Shown here in pieces: positions 60,859-64,000 of a stretch of 64,000 nucleotides of DNA. How positions within the stretch are numbered: the first letter of the stretch is position 1; every line of letters starts with the position of its first letter. Both the position numbers and the translations under genes were made by a program. The notes beneath the pieces were generated by a model. That model was not told the DNA's origin. It made no database searches and saw nothing but the letters and a program-made list of their open reading frames with translations. This DNA comes from Kurthia populi. Its GTDB lineage: Bacteria > Bacillota > Bacilli > Bacillales_A > Planococcaceae. The DNA lies in NCBI RefSeq assembly GCF_042686175.1, contig NZ_JBHUOR010000040.1, forward strand, positions 1 through 64,000. Direction: 5' to 3'.

Positions 60859-61695
60859 ATGAATTCGACAAAAAAATTAGCAGATGGCTATGATATTCCA
60901 TCCATTGGTTTTGGGACGGTATTTATGAAAGGTGAGGACTGTGCAAATAATGTAGCGCAGGCAATCAGACATGGTTATCGTTTAATTGATACGGCGATTC
61001 GTTATGACAATGAGGGAGCAGTCGGTGAAGGTATTCGCCGTTCCGGAGTTCCACGTGAGGAATTATTTGTGACGTCTAAATTACGTGCACAGTTTTATAA
61101 AGATCCTGACGTTGCACTCGAAATGATTGAAGAATCACTTTATCGTATGGGATTAGATTATTTGGACTTATATTTATTACATTGGCCAAATCCAAAGCAA
61201 GATTTATACGTACAGGCATGGCAGGTTTTAATTGAGGCGCAAAAACGCGGACTTGTCCGTTCGATTGGCGTGTGTAACTTCATGCCAGAGCATTTAAATC
61301 GTTTAGAAGATGAAACGGGTGTCCTTCCGGTCGTTAATCAGATTGAGTTGCATCCTTACTTTTCACAAGAAGAGCAACGTGCATTTGATGCATCTAAAGG
61401 CATTATTACCGAAGCATGGAGTCCACTTAGCCGCGGACGTACAGTTATCTATGATGAGACATTAAAGGCTATTGCGGCGGAAAAAGGAAAGACAGTTGGT
61501 CAAATCATTTTACGTTGGCATTATCAGTTAGGTGTTATCGCGATTCCAAAAGCAGGTTCTGAGGAACATCAGCTTGAAAATTTAGCGATTTTTGATTTTG
61601 AATTGTCTGATGAAGATATGCAAAAGATTAATGCGCTAACACAAGAAAATGGACGCATTGATAATCAAGATCCGAGGGAGTTTGAGGAATTTTAA
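60859..61695 (+). CDS. Aldo/keto reductase
   Basis: The 278-residue enzyme has the catalytic tetrad: Asp and Tyr in LIDTAIRYDNE (about 41-51), Lys in VTSKL (about 73) and His in LYLLHWP (about 106). The cofactor-binding C-terminal part includes AIPKAGSEEHQLENL. It reduces small carbonyls with NADPH; the nearest groups are the 2,5-diketogluconate reductase/YvgN type. GAGGAAGGTG precedes the start. A 137-bp repeat follows 21 bases after the stop. Confidence 0.93.
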   Translation: MNSTKKLADGYDIPSIGFGTVFMKGEDCANNVAQAIRHGYRLIDTAIRYDNEGAVGEGIRRSGVPREELFVTSKLRAQFYKDPDVALEMIEESLYRMGLDYLDLYLLHWPNPKQDLYVQAWQVLIEAQKRGLVRSIGVCNFMPEHLNRLEDETGVLPVVNQIELHPYFSQEEQRAFDASKGIITEAWSPLSRGRTVIYDETLKAIAAEKGKTVGQIILRWHYQLGVIAIPKAGSEEHQLENLAIFDFELSDEDMQKINALTQENGRIDNQDPREFEEF

Positions 61696-61716
61696 CCTAA
61701 TAATTGTTTAGCTGAA

Positions 61717-61854
61717 AAATAGGCTAGAACATATGTGTAAAAATAACCGCTCCTAGAAATATAAGAAAAACCGGAATCGCACGGTGGCGCGGTTCCGGTT
61801 TTTCGTTGCGAACGCTAAAAAAAGGGAAATGACGTATTTCGTCTCAGTCTCTTT
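61717..61854 (-). repeat. 137-bp dispersed inverted-repeat element, copy D
   Basis: Same orientation as copy C. Ends AAATAGGCTAGAACA (diverged) and CGTCTCAGTCTCTTT; hairpin AAAAACCGGAATCGC...GCGGTTCCGGTTTTT is intact. It lies between the convergent aldo/keto reductase and GGDEF genes, ending 5 bases from the latter's stop. Confidence 0.85.
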
Positions 61855-61859
61855 TTAGT

Positions 61860-63404
61860 CTATAAATCTCGTGCTTTTTTAATACGCTGCTTATCGACAT
61901 ACATCGCGTCATCTGCAAGCTGATAATAATATTCAAAATGAGCTGATACGTCAGCGTGTACAATAGCGTAGCCAATACTTGGTGAAATAATAAAGGATAG
62001 GTCTTCATACTGGAATGGATTTGACACAAAGCGAGTCCGTAAATCATCTACAAAACGCATCGCAAATGCCTCGTTACTATCAGGTAAATAAAGCACAAAC
62101 TCATCGCCGCCTAATCGTGCTAACTCATGTGTTGGCTGTGCAGCATCGCGTAGTAGTTGTGCAGTATACTGTAGCACATAATCACCAATTTTATGGCCGT
62201 ACGTATCATTAATTTGTTTGAATGAATTTAAATCCATTAAAATCAATGTGCCCATTTTTAGGGTGTTGATTAAGTTCGTCACTTTTGGGATGAAGTATGC
62301 GCGATTTGGCAAGTGAGTTAATTGATCTTCATAAGCGAGTTGATGTAAGCGCTGCTGTTGCTTCATTTCTTCTGTCATATCAAAATAAGATAAGTAATAA
62401 AAATAATGATGCTCCTCTTCTAAAATGGAGGCATTGACAGATAAAAAATACGCATCATCTGAAAAAGGGTCTTCCATACGAACAATATGATTCGTTAAAA
62501 TCCCTCTTTTTGTTAATAAATCATAAATTGGCCCACTATGGTTGAGCGATAAATCATTAAAAAAAAGCTGATGAACAATATTTTCGACGCCATACTGTTC
62601 AATGGGTTCTCGCGCATTGTCGTTAATTTCAGAAATACGGAATTCATGGTCTAAAATAACGATACCAATCGGTGCCACCGTGATAAGTTCACGATAACGA
62701 TTGGCGATGCTCGGCGATAGCTCTAGGTGAACCATGCCAGCGCCAACCGCTAATATGCAGGCTACTTGAATGTACATCGACATAAATGGAAATGTTGTTT
62801 GAGGTGGAAGAAGCCATTCCACTGTGTAAAATGCACCGATAATAATAATGAGTACACTTGAAAAATAATAAAACATTTTCTTTTGAATGCCGCGACGGAT
62901 TTTTAAAGCGATATAGCTGGCAAAACCAAGCAGGCCCAATAAGAGGATTGCCGATAAACTATAAACAAGTGATATAAACGGTGTCATCGTATTTTGGAGC
63001 CAAATATTCCCGTTTTCAAAGCCTGTCGTTGGCAGGGGTGCAAAAAACGCACCGATAAAAACTGCTGCTGCAGGAGCGTAAAAAATAAAAGGTGCAAACG
63101 GAATCCGTACTTGATTTAAGTTACGAATGAGCCAATAGGCAAGGTGCATTAGGGCGCTAAGTGATAAAATGCCAATCGGGGCATGCACATAATTTGTTAA
63201 ATACGGATGGATGGTTGGCTGTAAATGCGCAAAAAATATACTAATAAACGACACCATATAGCAACAGCAGATAAAGGCAATTAGTCGATTTTCTAGACTA
63301 TGCAACCCGCGCGTTAATACGAATAAACTTAAACAAATTAAAATGGCTACTGGTAATAAAAAGGCACAGCAGTAAATTAAAAGCGTGGTCGCATCATACG
63401 TCAA
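61860..63404 (-). CDS. Membrane GGDEF protein (probable diguanylate cyclase)
   Basis: The start is probably TTG 63404, six bases after AGGGGTG; GTG 63413 overlaps that site. The roughly 514-residue protein has seven or eight membrane helices (about 8-225), a PAS-like domain (about 235-345) and a GGDEF domain (about 355-510) with intact RLGGDEFVLYL and the substrate-binding LMDLNSFKQINDTYGHKIGD. It should make c-di-GMP. It follows a paralogue on the same strand after 6-15 bases and is probably cotranscribed. Confidence 0.9.
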   Translation of the reverse strand: MTYDATTLLIYCCAFLLPVAILICLSLFVLTRGLHSLENRLIAFICCCYMVSFISIFFAHLQPTIHPYLTNYVHAPIGILSLSALMHLAYWLIRNLNQVRIPFAPFIFYAPAAAVFIGAFFAPLPTTGFENGNIWLQNTMTPFISLVYSLSAILLLGLLGFASYIALKIRRGIQKKMFYYFSSVLIIIIGAFYTVEWLLPPQTTFPFMSMYIQVACILAVGAGMVHLELSPSIANRYRELITVAPIGIVILDHEFRISEINDNAREPIEQYGVENIVHQLFFNDLSLNHSGPIYDLLTKRGILTNHIVRMEDPFSDDAYFLSVNASILEEEHHYFYYLSYFDMTEEMKQQQRLHQLAYEDQLTHLPNRAYFIPKVTNLINTLKMGTLILMDLNSFKQINDTYGHKIGDYVLQYTAQLLRDAAQPTHELARLGGDEFVLYLPDSNEAFAMRFVDDLRTRFVSNPFQYEDLSFIISPSIGYAIVHADVSAHFEYYYQLADDAMYVDKQRIKKARDL

Positions 63405-63419
63405 AAGATTCACCCCTTT

Positions 63420-64000
63420 TTAAGCGTTTTTTAAATGCTTTTTTTCCTTGTACATATTTAAATCTGCTGTATGAAGCACAGTCTCCAAATTTTTAATCGG
63501 TTCCTTAGAAATAGCATATCCGAAGCTAGCGCTAATAAAAATTTCATTACCATCTTTTAAGGTAAGTGGCTTTGTTTGACATTGCACTCGTAATGTATAA
63601 ATTAAGGATTCAATTGTGTCGATGGATGTACAATTATGCAAATAAATCGCAAATTCATCTCCACCTAGCCGAGCACTTAAATGAGGTGGGGTGATATATT
63701 CTTTAAAAAATGATGCAAAAAGCTGTAATAATTCATCTCCAATTTGATGACCATACGTATCATTTACTTGTTTGAAACGATTTAAATCACACAGAATTAA
63801 AGTGCCAGGTGTGTTTTTAGTGAGAATATAAGAATTAAAATACGTGCGGTTAGACAATGTCGTAATGGAGTCTACATAGGCCATTTCCCTAATTTGCCGT
63901 TGGCGTTCGATTTCACTTGTTTGGTCATACCAGACTAAGTAATAAAAAGGACCATCATTTAAATAAATAACAGAGGCATTACAAGAAAGATAGGTTGTTC
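63420..64000 (-). CDS. Second GGDEF protein, N-terminus outside the window
   Basis: The frame stays open to the edge of the window: about 193 codons are visible and the start is missing. The visible part is a PAS end (TTYLSCNASVIYLNDGPFYYLVWYD) and a GGDEF domain with ARLGGDEFAIYLHN and LCDLNRFKQVNDTYGHQIGD. It aligns with the next gene downstream over its whole visible length (YFLSVNASILEEEHHYFYYLSYFD), so the two are tandem duplicates. Confidence 0.9.
   Translation of the reverse strand, partial: TTYLSCNASVIYLNDGPFYYLVWYDQTSEIERQRQIREMAYVDSITTLSNRTYFNSYILTKNTPGTLILCDLNRFKQVNDTYGHQIGDELLQLFASFFKEYITPPHLSARLGGDEFAIYLHNCTSIDTIESLIYTLRVQCQTKPLTLKDGNEIFISASFGYAISKEPIKNLETVLHTADLNMYKEKKHLKNA

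Noticed and set aside
1..64000. Insertion sequences, CRISPR, tRNA, rRNA
   Set aside because: No transposase or recombinase frame, no regularly spaced repeat-spacer array other than iterons, and no tRNA or rRNA sequence was recognised.

Overview
This low-GC Gram-positive window looks like part of a large secondary replicon (megaplasmid or chromid) of a Planococcaceae-type Bacillales member, a Lysinibacillus/Solibacillus/Kurthia-like bacterium. The evidence is strong AGGAGG ribosome sites, Bacillus-type gene sets (BceRS-BceAB, YceC/D/G/H, YxlEFG, BioY-BioB, LysM-NlpC/P60 autolysin), and a plasmid-type replication and partition block at 28.0-35.0 kb. I saw no rRNA, tRNA, CRISPR array or transposase. 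The genus is an inference from sequence style.

The left arm (0-23 kb) is accessory and metabolic. It carries a lipoprotein, CstA, a secreted repeat protein, UppP, a complete peptide-antibiotic sensing and detoxification module (BceRS-BceAB type), two small flavin-fold proteins, a twice-broken diguanylate cyclase gene, an autolysin, serine acetyltransferase, an HTH/YxlE/YxlF/YxlG export module, and bioY-bioB. Next to the origin (23.8-28.0 kb) lies an envelope-stress and toxic-anion cluster (two TerD proteins, YceG, TelA/YceH) behind a clear ECF-sigma promoter.

The core (28.0-35.0 kb) has an AEP-like primase gene diverging from a replication initiator gene. About 1 kb of iterons lies between them, with an inverted-repeat operator at the initiator promoter. 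Downstream are ParA, a small ParB-like protein, a perfect chromosomal-type parS site, and a 15-bp repeat with exact copies scattered over 9.5 kb. An outlying iteron cluster sits 4.5 kb to the left, in front of yceG. C exceeds G on the + strand to the left and G tends to exceed C to the right, whichever strand is coding. This suggests the replicon has used this origin for a long time.

The right arm (35-64 kb) is mostly transcribed away from the origin. It holds a kinase-like zinc-ribbon protein, a Nudix regulator, a 754-residue beta-helix protein without signal peptide, FabG-like reductases, a secreted 5'-nucleotidase sharing its N-terminal repeats with the left-arm secreted protein, a CsoR/CstR regulator, a LysR/YczE pair, a response regulator with a 1678-residue pseudokinase-AAA-GAF-histidine kinase, an HD-GYP protein with a B12-binding-like C-terminus and its frameshifted paralogue, a copper-storage protein, and two tandem GGDEF proteins. 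Four copies of a 137-bp inverted-repeat element punctuate both arms, with orientation reversed across the origin. Three genes are visibly broken by point lesions.
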